From the NCBI GenBank assembly GCA_032622095.1, contig CP136069.1, forward strand, positions 155,671,043-155,735,042: a DNA stretch of 64,000 nt. The letters run 5' to 3'. Below are positions 1-10,759 of this stretch, one piece after another. The stretch comes from Siphonodentalium dalli. Lineage: Eukaryota > Mollusca > Scaphopoda > Gadilida > Siphonodentaliidae. Each line of letters begins with the position of its first letter. The stretch's first letter is position 1. The notes beneath the pieces were generated by a model that ran no database searches, had not been told where the DNA came from, and saw nothing but the letters and a program-made list of their open reading frames with translations. Made by a program: the position numbers and the translations under genes.

Positions 1-620
1 AATTTTCGCGCAATGTTGTGTAAGGTCATTATCTAATATATGCTTCAGTTGGTCCCATCTACTCATCAGTCGAAAATTAATAAAACTTCCCTCCATTAGT
101 TTTAGTAATTCACTACGTTGGGTGGAATAGTGGGGCAGTCAATTAAGAAGTGTCTTTCGTCTTCGACGATCTTGTCTTCACAGAAGACACACAGCCGTAA
201 TGGTAAAGATGTCTTTTTCGGTTGCGTATATATGTCTACCCTTTTCAATAGCAAGAGAATGATTACTTATTATCAGTCGCGTAAACATTATACGGTCAGT
301 TTGGGAAGCTGTGTGAATAAGGTAGGGTTCTAACTCAAAATTTCGTTTGAAGCGCCTATATGTTCTTAGTTTGTTTTTTGCCTGATTTAGAAGCGCTGTC
401 AAGCATACTGACTCGAAAATCTTTAACATGGTTTTTCTGAAGCTGCCGTTTGAACGAAATCAGACTACTCACAAGAACGCTACTACTCTCATCTCTATTT
501 ATAGTAAACCCATACGATTCTAGACTTTTGAAGATTGAACTACCAGTTTTTCCGCTAAGTTGTTCAATAATGTTTAATATTATGTTTCCCTTTTCTATGA
601 AGAAATGGCAGTTCATAATA
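1..620 (-). pseudogene. Non-LTR retrotransposon C-terminal relic
   Basis: This is the 3' end of a LINE polyprotein on the minus strand, running off the left edge of the window. Two overlapping reading frames (about 616-356 and 429-178) carry the linker seen after the RT domain, including an LRTYRRFK...ELEPYL segment. After a frameshift near 185 the frame continues with a C-x2-C ... H ... C knuckle (FCED ... DERHFLIDCP) and reaches a stop near 110. The same knuckle type ends the LINEs at 11.4 and 22.5 kb. Seen: the motif and the frameshift. Known: LINE polyproteins commonly end in such a knuckle. Inferred: a dead copy, 5' truncated or with its upstream part unrecognisable beyond 620. Confidence 0.65.
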
Positions 621-1593
621 TTAGGAATAATAGGAATTTATCGTGCAGTGTTTCACATTACTTTAATGCTATAAATACTCAATTTGAAACAAAAGTACCA
701 AGCTTTGACACGGTAATTCAATACTGTTTTATATTTTTTAACGTTGACATAACTTCGACATGTGGTGCCTGTCATGGGCGGCTGTTCCTTGCCATATGTG
801 TGGTATACCAGTGTGCACAGATTACAAGCAATGGGGTGTGACGACCGCATGCTGGCGTGCGGCATTTACAAACTCATTACCGCGATAACATTACACAAAG
901 GAAAGTATTAACTGTCAGTTGGTTTAAAGACATCAATTTGCTTTTCACTATATTGTAAATGAATTCGGACATATAGGTCAGGTCAGCTAGCATTATATTG
1001 TTGTGATACCATACATATTTTTAGATATGAAAATTATTTTTTCTCAAATTATATAATTTAGGATTTCATATACTCGATACATCGTTTTACATTTCCAGAA
1101 TTGTGTAAAACCACATACACGCCCCTTATAGATACAATACATGTGTGCGTCTATATATCCACACAATTATTGTTTAAGTGCCACACCTATACTCACAGAA
1201 TCCCGAATTTCAGATGGATGAAACGTGGATATCGGTTGATACAACATGGTACACAAGACATAAATTTCACCATTATATGTGATATATTTTCAGTTATGTT
1301 TTCATACATTTTTTTATGTAATGTCCATTACATGAACGTATCAAGAGGAGTAAATTTCACAAACAACTGCATGTCATCTTTTTGTCGAATCTAGTTGGAA
1401 TGCCGGTAAAAATTGGCACACGAAAGTCATGAACCCGGATTGTCAGTTAGCAGAAGAGTATGAACAATGACTCATATCGTACAATGTACATGTATATCTA
1501 TTAAAACTCACCGACCCGCGTATCTGAAAGGGAGGGCTGATGACATTATACTCCTCTATATGGTGGATACCAATAACAGTATCATGTATAGGC
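621..1593. other. AT-rich stretch, no gene recognised
   Basis: Only short ORFs with no family resemblance. No splice-framed exon or clear repeat was noticed. Confidence 0.4.
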
Positions 1594-2056
1594 AAGCCTG
1601 AGTTTAGTGTGCCAGTCATTTGCAGAATAAGGTTCGCGATGGCGATTTTAGTGACGCTATCCCGCATAGCGGGCTAGCATCACTAATTTCACCCTCTGGG
1701 TACCTCATTCTTCTTAGGCCTCATCTTCTCGGGAAAGTTTCTTTATTTTCAAATTTCTATAGAAACTTCCTCACATATCTTCTATTTCTTTTTTTAGTTT
1801 AGTTTCTCTATATATATCCCTCAATTGGCAGACGACCCATTGCATAATCGAGGTTCCAAATGGGTGTACATCACAATATTCACCATTTTGGAACTTCAAT
1901 ATGAGTCTATGTCTACCATAGCATATGAGACCATGCAGAATGATGTCCTCAGATGGTGAATTCGGTGATGCTAGCCCGCCATGCGGGAAAGCGTCACTAA
2001 ATTCACCCTATGGTGACCTCATTATGCAAATGACAGGCACACTAAACTCATACTTG
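1594..2056. mobile_element. Foldback MITE with about 100-bp inverted arms
   Basis: The left arm (about 1,599-1,712) and right arm (about 1,940-2,050) are inverted copies. The outer part reads TGAGTTTAGTGTGCC on both sides, and the inner part shares GTGACGC..CCCGCAT.GCGGG. A TAGG flanks both ends and may be the target duplication. No ORF. A non-autonomous foldback DNA element is the simplest reading. Confidence 0.65.
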
Positions 2057-3524
2057 CTTGTAGGTGCACTTATGTTGAGTTACCCTTAACTCATCATGAC
2101 TTTTACCATCGGCATGAACTGTGTCGGCCATATAATGAGGTAGTTTTGTCTCTAATTATAGCGATACTTTGACTACAAATACCACCAGGCCGTGATACAA
2201 TTTAGATATGCAAGCCAGATGGAAAAGGCTATCCGAGTAGACGTGAGTGCTAGCTGCCGGTATGTGGACAGAAATTCTCCTGCTAATATTTCAACAAAAC
2301 ATCAATTCGGGTTAAGGAGGTTCATTACGTGCGCTCGCGCAACAGTATGGCGATCAGACAGATTCGTAGGTTGGTGTCACCCTACTCCGTTTCACTCCAT
2401 GACGTCACCAAAAACGACGTAAAACCTCGTGGCGTTCTGACATTTTTACTGTGCCGCGTTTTTGTTATGTTAATTTTATGTGTTGTTTTCGACTATTTGT
2501 TTGTCGCCGATATCGCCATTTGTCGGGATTCCCTGTTTCTATATTTAAAACTGGCATGCTCGTAGTGAGCCTCGATTTCGATTTTTTCTCCCAGGTCAAA
2601 ATACGTCAGAGTTATGACAAAAATAGATCGACCTACATTTTCTCCATCAGAACTCTACATCAAAGAGTCTATAGACTCCTTCGGGACCTACATAGACTCC
2701 TTCATTTAGGTATTTTTACTTATAATTGGGAAGTTATATCATTTTTGGTTCGTGCGAAGACCTCTTTTTATCGTGCGGGAAAAGAGAGACATTCAAAACG
2801 CGATTTCGTAATTCGACGCAATAGGCTGAATAGCCTAACCTTCAGACGAGTTCCGGGTCAAATACGACGAATGACGTAATACAAAACAAAACGCATTTGT
2901 TGACACAAACACCGTTTGAAGAGTTTATTATTACATAAAATGATCGTTATTGATTAATTATTGATTAATTATTGATATTTATTGTTGCATATTGGCTGCT
3001 ATCAATATTTACACAAATAGTATTGATTATTTCTTATAATTGCTCCTTTGGTCAACTTTGACTATCGGAAAATGAAAATCAAAATATGCCGCTGAAAAAA
3101 ATGTAATCGATATTAAAGTCTCATCCTTTCGGCAACATGGAATTGGTTTTAATTACTTAAATTATTAATATAGTAATTTGCCTTTTATCTGTGATGAAAT
3201 GAGAAATGATAATTGTCTTTTTTTGCTAACATTAAATTAAATTAAATAAATTAAGTAAAATACAGTGAAATTATTTTTTAAATTATTGTTTATTACATTT
3301 TTGCGCACGTTGGCATCTCTCTGAGTGCATTCTAGTTGTATATTGTGACCATCCCTGTTAATGTAAGCCTTCCATCGCATATAATACCGAAATATTGCAT
3401 GGCGATAGCTATTAATTACTCTAAAACAAACAAGTCATTTTATCAACAATCATGAGCAAATCCGATCAATTCATGAATGAGCACATTATAACAGGTCAGA
3501 ACAATACAAACAATATCCCAGAAA
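2057..3524. other. Unassigned stretch; very AT-rich from 2,880
   Basis: A 142-codon ORF at 2,451-2,879 (+) has no recognisable domain and contains a small internal duplication (ATAGACTCCTTC twice), so it is not called as a gene. 2,900-3,300 is almost pure A/T. Confidence 0.4.
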
Positions 3525-4040
3525 GTAGATCATGCCATGAATCTCTACTATGGCTAACGCCCGTAGATATCATACTCCAACACTACAAAACCTTGGAACT
3601 TTTTGAAGTTTTGACAGGGAACCTTATAAAGTCGAAAAAAATAACACGGGGAATATATTTCTTAATGATTATCTGTTCCTTAATAATGTACTTCACTATA
3701 TGTCAAGGACCAAACTCGAAATTACATGCCTTTCTGTGACTTTTGAGAACCGATATCGCAATAAACATTCAATTAATTACCCAGGAAAAATTCCATAATT
3801 GAAAGAAACGCAAAGCAAAATCGCTCACAAAGTCACTTAATTTAATTAAATCGTGGGACCTTCACCAACATTGAAGTACATTATTGCGAAAAGATCACAA
3901 CAAAGAGATATATTTCCTGTGTTATTTTTTCGATAAGGTTCCCTGTCAAAACTTCAAAAAGTTCCCAGGTTTTATACTGGTGGAATATGATCTCTACGGG
4001 CGTTAGCCAGAGTAGAGATTCATGGCATGATCTACCCAGA
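3525..4040. mobile_element. Large foldback element (about 180-bp arms)
   Basis: Sequence from 3,525 (GTAGATCATGCCATGAATC) is repeated inverted at 4,037, with arms extending to about 3,714 and 3,850. The centre holds a dispersed repeat beginning ATTACCCAGGA at about 3,775 that recurs at 25,119. No coding capacity is evident. Confidence 0.75.
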
Positions 4041-4063
4041 AAGCAAAGACTTGAAACTAAACT

Positions 4064-4471
4064 TTAAAGATACACAATCCGATTCGATGGTACCCGTAAC
4101 AAATTTCAACCAAAAAATAAAACATTTCTAAAAGACGCTTTAGTTATTAGAATCGATTAATTAACCAAAAATAATGCTAACCACTGTCAATTCTAGTATA
4201 AAATTTTTCACAAACGTGTTATATATCAACATTTTGTCCAACGAAATTTGGTATCGAGATTACATGTATGTCTGTTGGCTCGTCGAATATTTGCTAGGCT
4301 GCCAAATATTCCAAGTGGTGAAAAATAACAGATTTAAAAAAAAACGATATCTGATAACTCTGAGCTTTGATAGGTGATGGGTTCCTCGACTCGAAGCAAA
4401 TATTTATTTTACCCCTCCGAAGCCAAAGAAATGGTAATTTTGAAGCGTTAATTCGGATTATGTATCTTTAA
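4064..4471. mobile_element. MITE family C copy 1 (TTAA-flanked)
   Basis: Bounded by TTAA at 4,064 and 4,468. Ends read TTAAAGATACACAATCC and its inverse. Internal landmarks shared with copies at 10.8, 29.8, 30.4, 30.9 and 32.1 kb include GGGTTCCTCGACTCGA, CTGAGCTTTGAT and GCTAACCACTGTCAA. A TTAA target suggests mobilisation by a piggyBac-type transposase (inference). Confidence 0.8.
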
Positions 4472-4579
4472 ACTTTCAATTGTAAAATGTTTAGGTTTAA
4501 TAACAATTGTTTAACATTCAACTTGCGGAATTCCGTCACTCGAGAGTTATCAGTAATACAAATTGCAACAAAGTCAATC

Positions 4580-4732
4580 AACAGTAATGCCCAAAGTAAT
4601 TGACCACTTAACCACAGCATAATTATGGGTAATTTTTCAGGATTTAGTCGGAAATATGGCTTGTTGCCATTCATCGGAAAGCTCTCGGCTAATTATGCTG
4701 TGGTTAAGTTGTCAATTACTTTGGGCATTACT
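4580..4732. repeat. Hairpin with about 43-bp arms
   Basis: Arms at 4,580-4,626 and 4,692-4,732 (ACAGTAATGCCCAAAGTAATT inverted as its complement) enclose a spacer of about 65 bp. Confidence 0.75.
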
Positions 4733-4901
4733 GTATTTTTCCACAACACTCTTATAGTGATAATGGTTTTTTAATTTTTTTTTTATTTTAACATTTGCTC
4801 ACTGTGAATGCCTTATGTCCCTTTAAACTTGGGGCACATGTGATTTAAAATGGGCGAAACATCTTCATGTTGGGGGGGGGGCACAACTGGTTTTCTAGTC
4901 C

Positions 4902-5029
4902 AAATGGCACACGGAAGCCATCTTCCGGACCTTCCGTGCCGTTGCACTGCGTGTTCATGGTTAAAATGGCACATGCATGGAAGCCATCTTCCGGACCTTC
5001 CGTGCCGTTGTACTACGTGTTCATGGTTA
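4902..5029. repeat. Two-copy tandem repeat (about 61-66 bp)
   Basis: Copies at 4,902-4,962 and 4,964-5,029 share CATCTTCCGGACCTTCCGTG. The second has a small GCAT insertion. Each contains a short inverted repeat around GGAAG..CTTCC. A run of nine or more G lies just upstream at 4,872. Confidence 0.75.
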
Positions 5030-5329
5030 TAATGTAAACCAAATCTTATACTCTGATGAGAATATTAACGTAACAACAGTTACTCGCGTAGCAGCGCTAT
5101 CCTTCGCATGAGTATTCCCACATGGCTTGAAACAGCTTGCTCTTCCTCGCACAATGACTCTCTTTACTAATTACGGAAGTTATGTCATTAAATTTATATA
5201 ACTGGTTAGAAGATAAACATGCTACAGTGCACGCCGAGTTAGATACAGCGTAAACATTCTGGTGGATCTCTATCATTGTGCTTCCGTCCAGATGACGTTG
5301 GCAAATTGGGGATGTTTCTCAAAAATAAT

Positions 5330-5645
5330 ATCACTGTACACTAAATCCTGCCATTTATGGGACCATCTGCTATTGCACGCAACAGAATATATGCAACAAA
5401 TGAATGAATTTGAGCCGTGGATGAGTGCAAAAATACACTCATTTACTTTATAAACGATGTAAAATAACATGGAAATTATAATGGAAATTAGTTTATGGCT
5501 CGACTCATTAACTGATTTTCCTTATAATAACCATGATGTTGTTTACATCGTTTATAGAGTATATGAGTGTATTTTGTGCACTCATCTCTGGCTCAAATTC
5601 ATTCATTTGATGCATATATTCTGTTGAGTATAATTATTTAATATA
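5330..5645. mobile_element. Foldback MITE family E copy 1
   Basis: Left arm includes TACACTAAATC...GAATATATGC...GAATGAATTTGAGCC and CACTCAT. The right arm repeats it inverted (ATGAGTGTATTTTG, GGCTCAAATTCATTCA). Related copies lie at 7,711 and 13,345. Confidence 0.75.
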
Positions 5646-6074
5646 TCAGACTTGTGAAGGTACGACCAACATCATAACAAATAAGCAGGACCACTTAACA
5701 TGGGGGTGATTCAGCAGAACGTACATACATGTACTGCTACTATCGAAACGTTGTTGTGTTCGTTATCTGATGGATAATTGGACATGGGGTATAACGTACA
5801 GTATGTGTAGCGAGAAGACATGTGGTTGAAACGAAACAGCAACACGGCAAAAAATGAATACGGTTTGGTTGAAAATCAGGAACAAATATCCACGCTATAT
5901 GATCGCTGCATGGTTATCTTTCCCCACAATTCACACCATAGTTCTTCCCATATAAACATATTTGTAGTATGACCCGCGAATTGGGCACACCGCCGCCTGC
6001 TATAGATCATAACACAACAACAATAAACAACAGTTAGTGGTACAGTCATCAATAAAAAAAACTTAGAAACTTAC
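5646..6074. other. Probable intron of the 6.1-kb minus-strand gene
   Basis: Follows the donor at 6,074 on the minus strand. No acceptor or second exon could be identified with confidence. Confidence 0.3.
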
Positions 6075-6147
6075 CAGCAACGAACGTGTTTAGTCCAAGG
6101 CAATATATAACACAAACTGTTAGTAAATTCCACTGAACGGTAGCCAT
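6075..6147 (-). CDS. First coding exon with signal peptide (partial gene)
   Basis: Minus strand: an ATG at 6,147 opens 24 codons plus one base, then a strong donor (G|GTAAGT) at 6,074. The peptide begins MATVQWN and continues with a hydrophobic core (LLTVCVIYCLGL) ending FVA, a textbook secretion signal with small residues before the exon end. The upstream 6,150-6,450 is CpG-rich compared with the rest of the window, as expected of a promoter. The product is unknown because no downstream exon was found. It may be a host gene exon continuing to the left, or an orphan. Seen: ATG, hydrophobic core, donor. Inferred: secreted or membrane protein. Confidence 0.45.
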
Positions 6148-6480
6148 TATTACCAGAACATGGTCGAATATAAAGTCACTTTCTGTTATAAACACAGTTC
6201 ACATACATAATTCCTCTCTCGGAAGCACTCAAGAATAATACAGTAGAAATTTCCCCTTCCCCAGGTCGCCGGATCCAATTTCACTTTGAGATCTCTTGCT
6301 CTAACAGATGATTCCAATCCTCGCGCTGTTTGCGCCTGCGCATTGATCGCGCTCTCGGTAGTAGCAGACGATCGTTTGAAGCAGCACAGACGATACAGCG
6401 AGATATGAATGGAAGCAGAGATTCGAACGCCACGTGTGTTCAACAATAGAGCGGGATCCCGATGCGAGTAAATGGGAGTG
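6148..6480 (-). promoter_or_regulatory. Candidate CpG-rich promoter with NRF1-like site
   Basis: A local GC and CpG rise over an AT-rich background, directly upstream of the signal-peptide exon. At about 6,328-6,339 the sequence TGCGCCTGCGCA differs by one base from the palindromic NRF1 consensus. No TATA box was seen. Confidence 0.35.
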
Positions 6481-6711
6481 CTTCAATGAACTTTAAAAGA
6501 ATTCCAATTAATAACTTCTAAAGATCGCATTTTGGAACATCGTTTTTCGAGCAGTTCCCTCCCTTGTATAAGGACTCTCAGACTCATTCACCTCTGATTC
6601 CGGTCTTCAAGGCGCCTCAATATACATATGCGTTGTCCCATGCTATCATGCACTTCACATCCAATATCCATGTATGTTCGTGTATTTTTAAATGAACCCA
6701 TGTGCACATGA

Positions 6712-6731
6712 ATATATATATATATATATAT
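6712..6731. repeat. (TA)n microsatellite
   Basis: Ten uninterrupted TA units. Confidence 0.9.
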
Positions 6732-7354
6732 TCGTTACCTTACTTTGACCTTTCTCATTTCATTTCATATCTTTCCCCCTGTTTGTATGTTTTTTGTTTT
6801 TGTTTTGTTTTTTGTTTTTTAATTTTTTGTTGTTGTTGAAAATCCTAATACATTGGCGTATATATCTGTGAACTAACCGGACACATACACCAAAAACATT
6901 GGAGGGCTATTCACCATCACCATCTATACCTCTAGTGTAATTTACAAGACGGTTTAATACAAGTTAGTGGTTTACAATCTATATACATGTGTATATAAAA
7001 GAGTAGGATCTGTCTGTCCGCCAGTCTGATCGGATTTTTCTACCAGACCCCTAGACCGATTTCAACCAAATTTGTGTGGTGACTCAGGTACCCTGGCGGA
7101 GGTTATATAACGGCGTTAGTTTTTTCTTCAAAATTTTTATTTAAAACATTTAATTAAAAAATAAAAATATCTAAAAATAAAAATAAAAAATGAAATGTTT
7201 GTTAATTTGACCAATTTAAAAAAAAATCATTTTCAAAATATTTAATTTAAAAAAACAAATCAAACTGTTTAAATGAGCAAAACTAACCTAACACACATAG
7301 GGGCCGCATATGCAGGCTCCTTTTTGCAGGGGCCGCAGTCCCCTCCGACGCTAT
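6732..7354. other. Low-complexity, no gene
   Basis: T-rich stretches near 6,790-6,830 and A-rich stretches near 7,140-7,260. The segment 7,000-7,100 (TTTCTACCAGACCCC...) looks like dispersed repeat sequence but was not matched within the window. Confidence 0.35.
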
Positions 7355-7575
7355 TAATATTATAAAGCTGTCCCCTTCATATGCCTTCTCTTGATACCGT
7401 GCGCAGATTAAGACATTATTACTGATATATAAGAATCCCATCATAATAAAACATTAAAACTGTTTCAGCTAGTAATATTATAAAGCTGTCCCCTTCATAT
7501 ACCTTCTCTTGATACCGTGCGCAGATTAATTAAGACATTATTACTGATATATAAGAATCCCATCATAATAAAACA
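7355..7575. repeat. Two-copy direct repeat (about 100 bp)
   Basis: Copies 7,355-7,453 and 7,473-7,575 share TAATATTATAAAGCTGTCCC through CCCATCATAATAAAACA. The second has a 4-bp ATTA duplication. Confidence 0.9.
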
Positions 7576-7710
7576 AATGCGATTGCAATATAGCTGATGA
7601 TTCACAAAATAAGTTACCGTCTTGTAAATTGCATGCATGTGTAGAAGTTTTATATTGGCCACATATCCCATTAAAGACCCAATTAATTTCAAGCCCCAAA
7701 TAAAACATAT

Positions 7711-8043
7711 TGAAGGGGTACTATACACTAAATCGGACCATATATGGAACCATCTCCTTAAATACTCAACAGAATATATGCAAGAAATGAATGAATTTGA
7801 GCCATGGATTAGTGCAAATTACACTCATGTGCTCTATGAACGATGCAAACAACATTGTATTTATAATGAACATAAATTTATGACTGGAGTCATAAATTCA
7901 CTCTCATTATGATTATCACGTTGTTTGCATCGTTCATAGAGCACACGAGTGTATTTTTGCACTAATCCATGGCTCAAATTCATTCATTTCTTGCATATAT
8001 TCTGTTGAATATAAAAGGAGATGGTCCCATAGATATCGAAACC
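7711..8043. mobile_element. Foldback MITE family E copy 2
   Basis: Nearly complete palindrome. The left arm (GGGGTACTATACACTAAATC, GAATGAATTTGAGCCATGGA, CTCTATGAACGATGCAAAC) is repeated inverted from about 7,918. The palindrome centre is near 7,885. Confidence 0.8.
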
Positions 8044-8107
8044 GGTCGATACATACTTAAACTACCGGCATTTTCGTTTATGTATAGACATATATTGTCC
8101 ATGTATA

Positions 8108-8415
8108 GACAATGTGGTCGAATACTTAAAGATCTAAAATATGTGTAAAATGTACACCCGATGTCCTATATACATGTATGAGTGTCTCAAATGAACATAA
8201 ACATAATACATCATTTGGCTAAGCGAATTAAACATGACTGGCTCATTTACACCTAAATTGATATCTAATTTGATTATATACACTACCAAATTATGTATAA
8301 TGATTAGATTCAAATGAGCCAGTCATTTTAATTGGCTTACTCCATGCAGGCACTCATATATAGCACATCGAACGTACATTTTATACATAGTTCAGGTATT
8401 CAACCACATTGATAT
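8108..8415. mobile_element. Foldback MITE, CAATGTGGT ends
   Basis: Left end ACAATGTGGTCGAATAC and right end (inverse) CAATGTGGTTGAATAC. Inner arms GACTGGCTCATTT and AAATGAGCCAGTC are also inverted. About 305 bp, no ORF. Confidence 0.7.
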
Positions 8416-8530
8416 TGTTGATATATTACAATAGTATATATAGTAGATAAAAAAAGAAGATAATTATACCAGGGTTGGGCGTAATTATGCATCTTTGTTT
8501 GCATCGATATATATTCGGCGAATCACAGAT

Positions 8531-8647
8531 CACAGTAGCTTAATTTTCCAAATGCTAATATGATTCTAGATCAGCGTGACATTATAGCACTGCTCAAGAC
8601 TCATATTAGCAGTATCATTCTGTAATACCCTTTGGGAAATTACTGTG
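8531..8647. repeat. Imperfect inverted repeat
   Basis: CACAGTAGCTTAATTTTCC with TGCTAATATGA is mirrored by TCATATTAGCA and GGGAAATTACTGTG. Confidence 0.55.
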
Positions 8648-9091
8648 TTCGGTCAATGTCTTATAGCTTTGGGATACAAATTCATTCCCAATACTGACAG
8701 ATATGGCACTGTCTCGTTTAATCGTTGCAAATCGTAAATTCTCATTTGTTTCAGCAACACTGAATAATCTTTGTAATCTATCACCGACAAACGATTAAGA
8801 GAATTTTAACCCATTCTTTGCTGAATACTCATTGGCGGTAGTTCCCTTAGGAAATGCTCAGATAATAAGTTCAACAAAACAATATTGAATTTATTATTTG
8901 AACATTTCCCAGCAACAAAGTAGATCCTTTTGCACACACTTGTATTGTCTGTTGTCTGCTTACATTTCCTGAACATCCCTGAATAATAGACCATTCCACT
9001 GTATACTTCCACAACTGAACGGGTGAATCTAGTTAGTAAATACAGGGTTATAAGCGCCAAAATTTACATATTATCTCGATTTATAAGCACT

Positions 9092-9506
9092 ACCCCAGCA
9101 ACATTATAATACTGGTACTCACATAGCGCTTATCTCCAGTACCAGCGGACCCCAATCGCTTCACAGTATTACCCCATAATGCCGACCAATATGCACCACC
9201 CCAGCAACATTATAATACTGGTGCTCATATAGCGCTTATCTCCAGTACCAGCAGACCACAATCGCTTCACAGTATTACCCCATAATGCCGACCAATATGC
9301 ACCACCCCAGCAACATTATAATACTGGTGCTCATATAGCGCTTATCTCCAGTACCAGCGTACCCCAATCGCTTCACAGTATTACCCCATAATGCCGACCA
9401 ATATGCACCACCCAGCAACATTATAATACTGCATGGTGCTCATATAGCGCTTATCTCCAGTACCGGCGGATCCTAAGCGCTTCACTTTATTACCCCAGTT
9501 GTAAAT
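9092..9506. repeat. 106-bp satellite, four copies
   Basis: Units begin ACCCCAGCAACATTATAATA at 9,092, 9,198, 9,304 and 9,410, exactly 106 bp apart. Units 1-3 are nearly identical. Unit 4 has an insertion and a diverged end. Confidence 0.95.
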
Positions 9507-9715
9507 TGAGTAATGCCGATTCTTGTGCCTGCTGCTATATCTTACATGCACTTTAGAGGCTTCACTAGATCAGCTTGCGCTTACCCAAGAACCAATTAAG
9601 TCCCTATTTATCGTCTAGGTACGACGAAGCGAGCACAGTACAAGTGACCTTGCCCAAGGGTCACAACCTGGCGCGAGATTTGAAACAGCGTGTGGTTCTA
9701 CAACACACATACTGC

Positions 9716-10217
9716 TTAAAGACACGGTTGGCCTTGGCGGTGGGTATCCTGTGAAAATATCTACACCCGTCAAAAACCGCCACAAACAGAAAGAACATCA
9801 AAATGTAGATAGACTTTGTCCGTATACAAATAAGAAATATCGCATAAACAGTATGTTATGGTCATATATTTGACCATTGTTATGTAAACAAAAGCATAAA
9901 AAGTTACTTTTCTGGTGTTTGTTTATATTATGACGGTAAACATAAAGAGCGTTCTTTGTTGGTGAATACCTGATATGGAACCAATAAAGAGCGTTTATGC
10001 CAGTTGTGTGTGATTAGCCAGTAGCATTGTGCTGTCTTCTGTAACACAATCAGGCTCTTGCTTATGTAAAATATAGTAGGTCTCTATGATAACATACTGT
10101 TTACGCGATGGTCATGGTATATATGAACGGAACTGTATGCGTTTTAATGTTTTTCTGTTTACGGTGTTTGGAACAAATATGAATATTTTCGACAATTAAG
10201 GCCGCACGTGCCTTTAA
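9716..10217. mobile_element. MITE family A copy 1 (TTAA-flanked)
   Basis: TTAA at 9,716 and 10,214. The ends start TTAAAGACACGG and TTAAAGGCACGTGCGGCC. It shares long internal sequence with 42,516-43,000 and 24,523-25,124 (GGTGGGTATCCTGTGAA, CATAAACAGTATGTTAT, TTTACGGTGTTTGGAAC). It carries two ATAAAGAGCGTT boxes 42 bp apart (9,942 and 9,984). Confidence 0.85.
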
Positions 10218-10235
10218 TCCGACCAGGCCATTGTT

Positions 10236-10386
10236 GCGGAGACGATAGTCCACCACCGGGTGCGAACTCATGTCGGTGCGTTAACACCATTACAAGTCCG
10301 ACACTCTTTTTTGTAATCTTGTATTAATAAGCTAGACCCCGATACTCTAACCACTGAGCTACCGAACTCCCACATTGGGAACTCCA
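10236..10386 (-). repeat. tRNA-derived SINE or tRNA pseudogene
   Basis: The minus strand reads GGTAGCTCAGTGGTTAGAG (tRNA D-arm and box A), then about 37 bases of extra sequence, an anticodon-arm-like CGGACTTGTAATG (anticodon TGT, Thr) and GAGTTCGCACCC (degenerate box B). Stem complementarity is poor and the spacing too long for a working tRNA, so a SINE head or tRNA pseudogene is more likely. Confidence 0.5.
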
Positions 10387-10759
10387 CATTGGGAACTAAT
10401 TCGACGAAGTGGTGCCATACGAATGAAGTTTACAACCAACTAATCATTTCCCATAGGTGAAATTAAGTGTTAAGGTTAATACGTGGTTGCGAGTCATTGT
10501 GGTAGAATGGCGTTTAGAACTCCACGTCGGACATAAGTTGTCAAAAGGAAATGGTGCCTTGCCATACTTATTTCTGTAAATAAATTGGCATTTCCACAAC
10601 TATATACCCCTTTTTGTACACACAATTTCAGTATAGAAAAAATACCACCACCCCTATCAAATTTGGCGACCTACGTAGACACTTGACGAACAATCCCCCA
10701 CAAATGGCTGTAATGTAAATATAACTCTCCAATAACGATTATAAATAAATGGGTGCAAT

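Noticed and set aside
2451..2879. 142-codon ORF as a gene
   Set aside because: No domain, composition like translated non-coding DNA, no splice or promoter support.
5052..5090. CTGATGAG resembling a hammerhead ribozyme core
   Set aside because: No GAAA core segment or flanking stems at the required spacing.
10236..10386. Functional tRNA-Thr
   Set aside because: Extra 37 bases between D-arm and anticodon arm and poor stems; better as a SINE or pseudogene.
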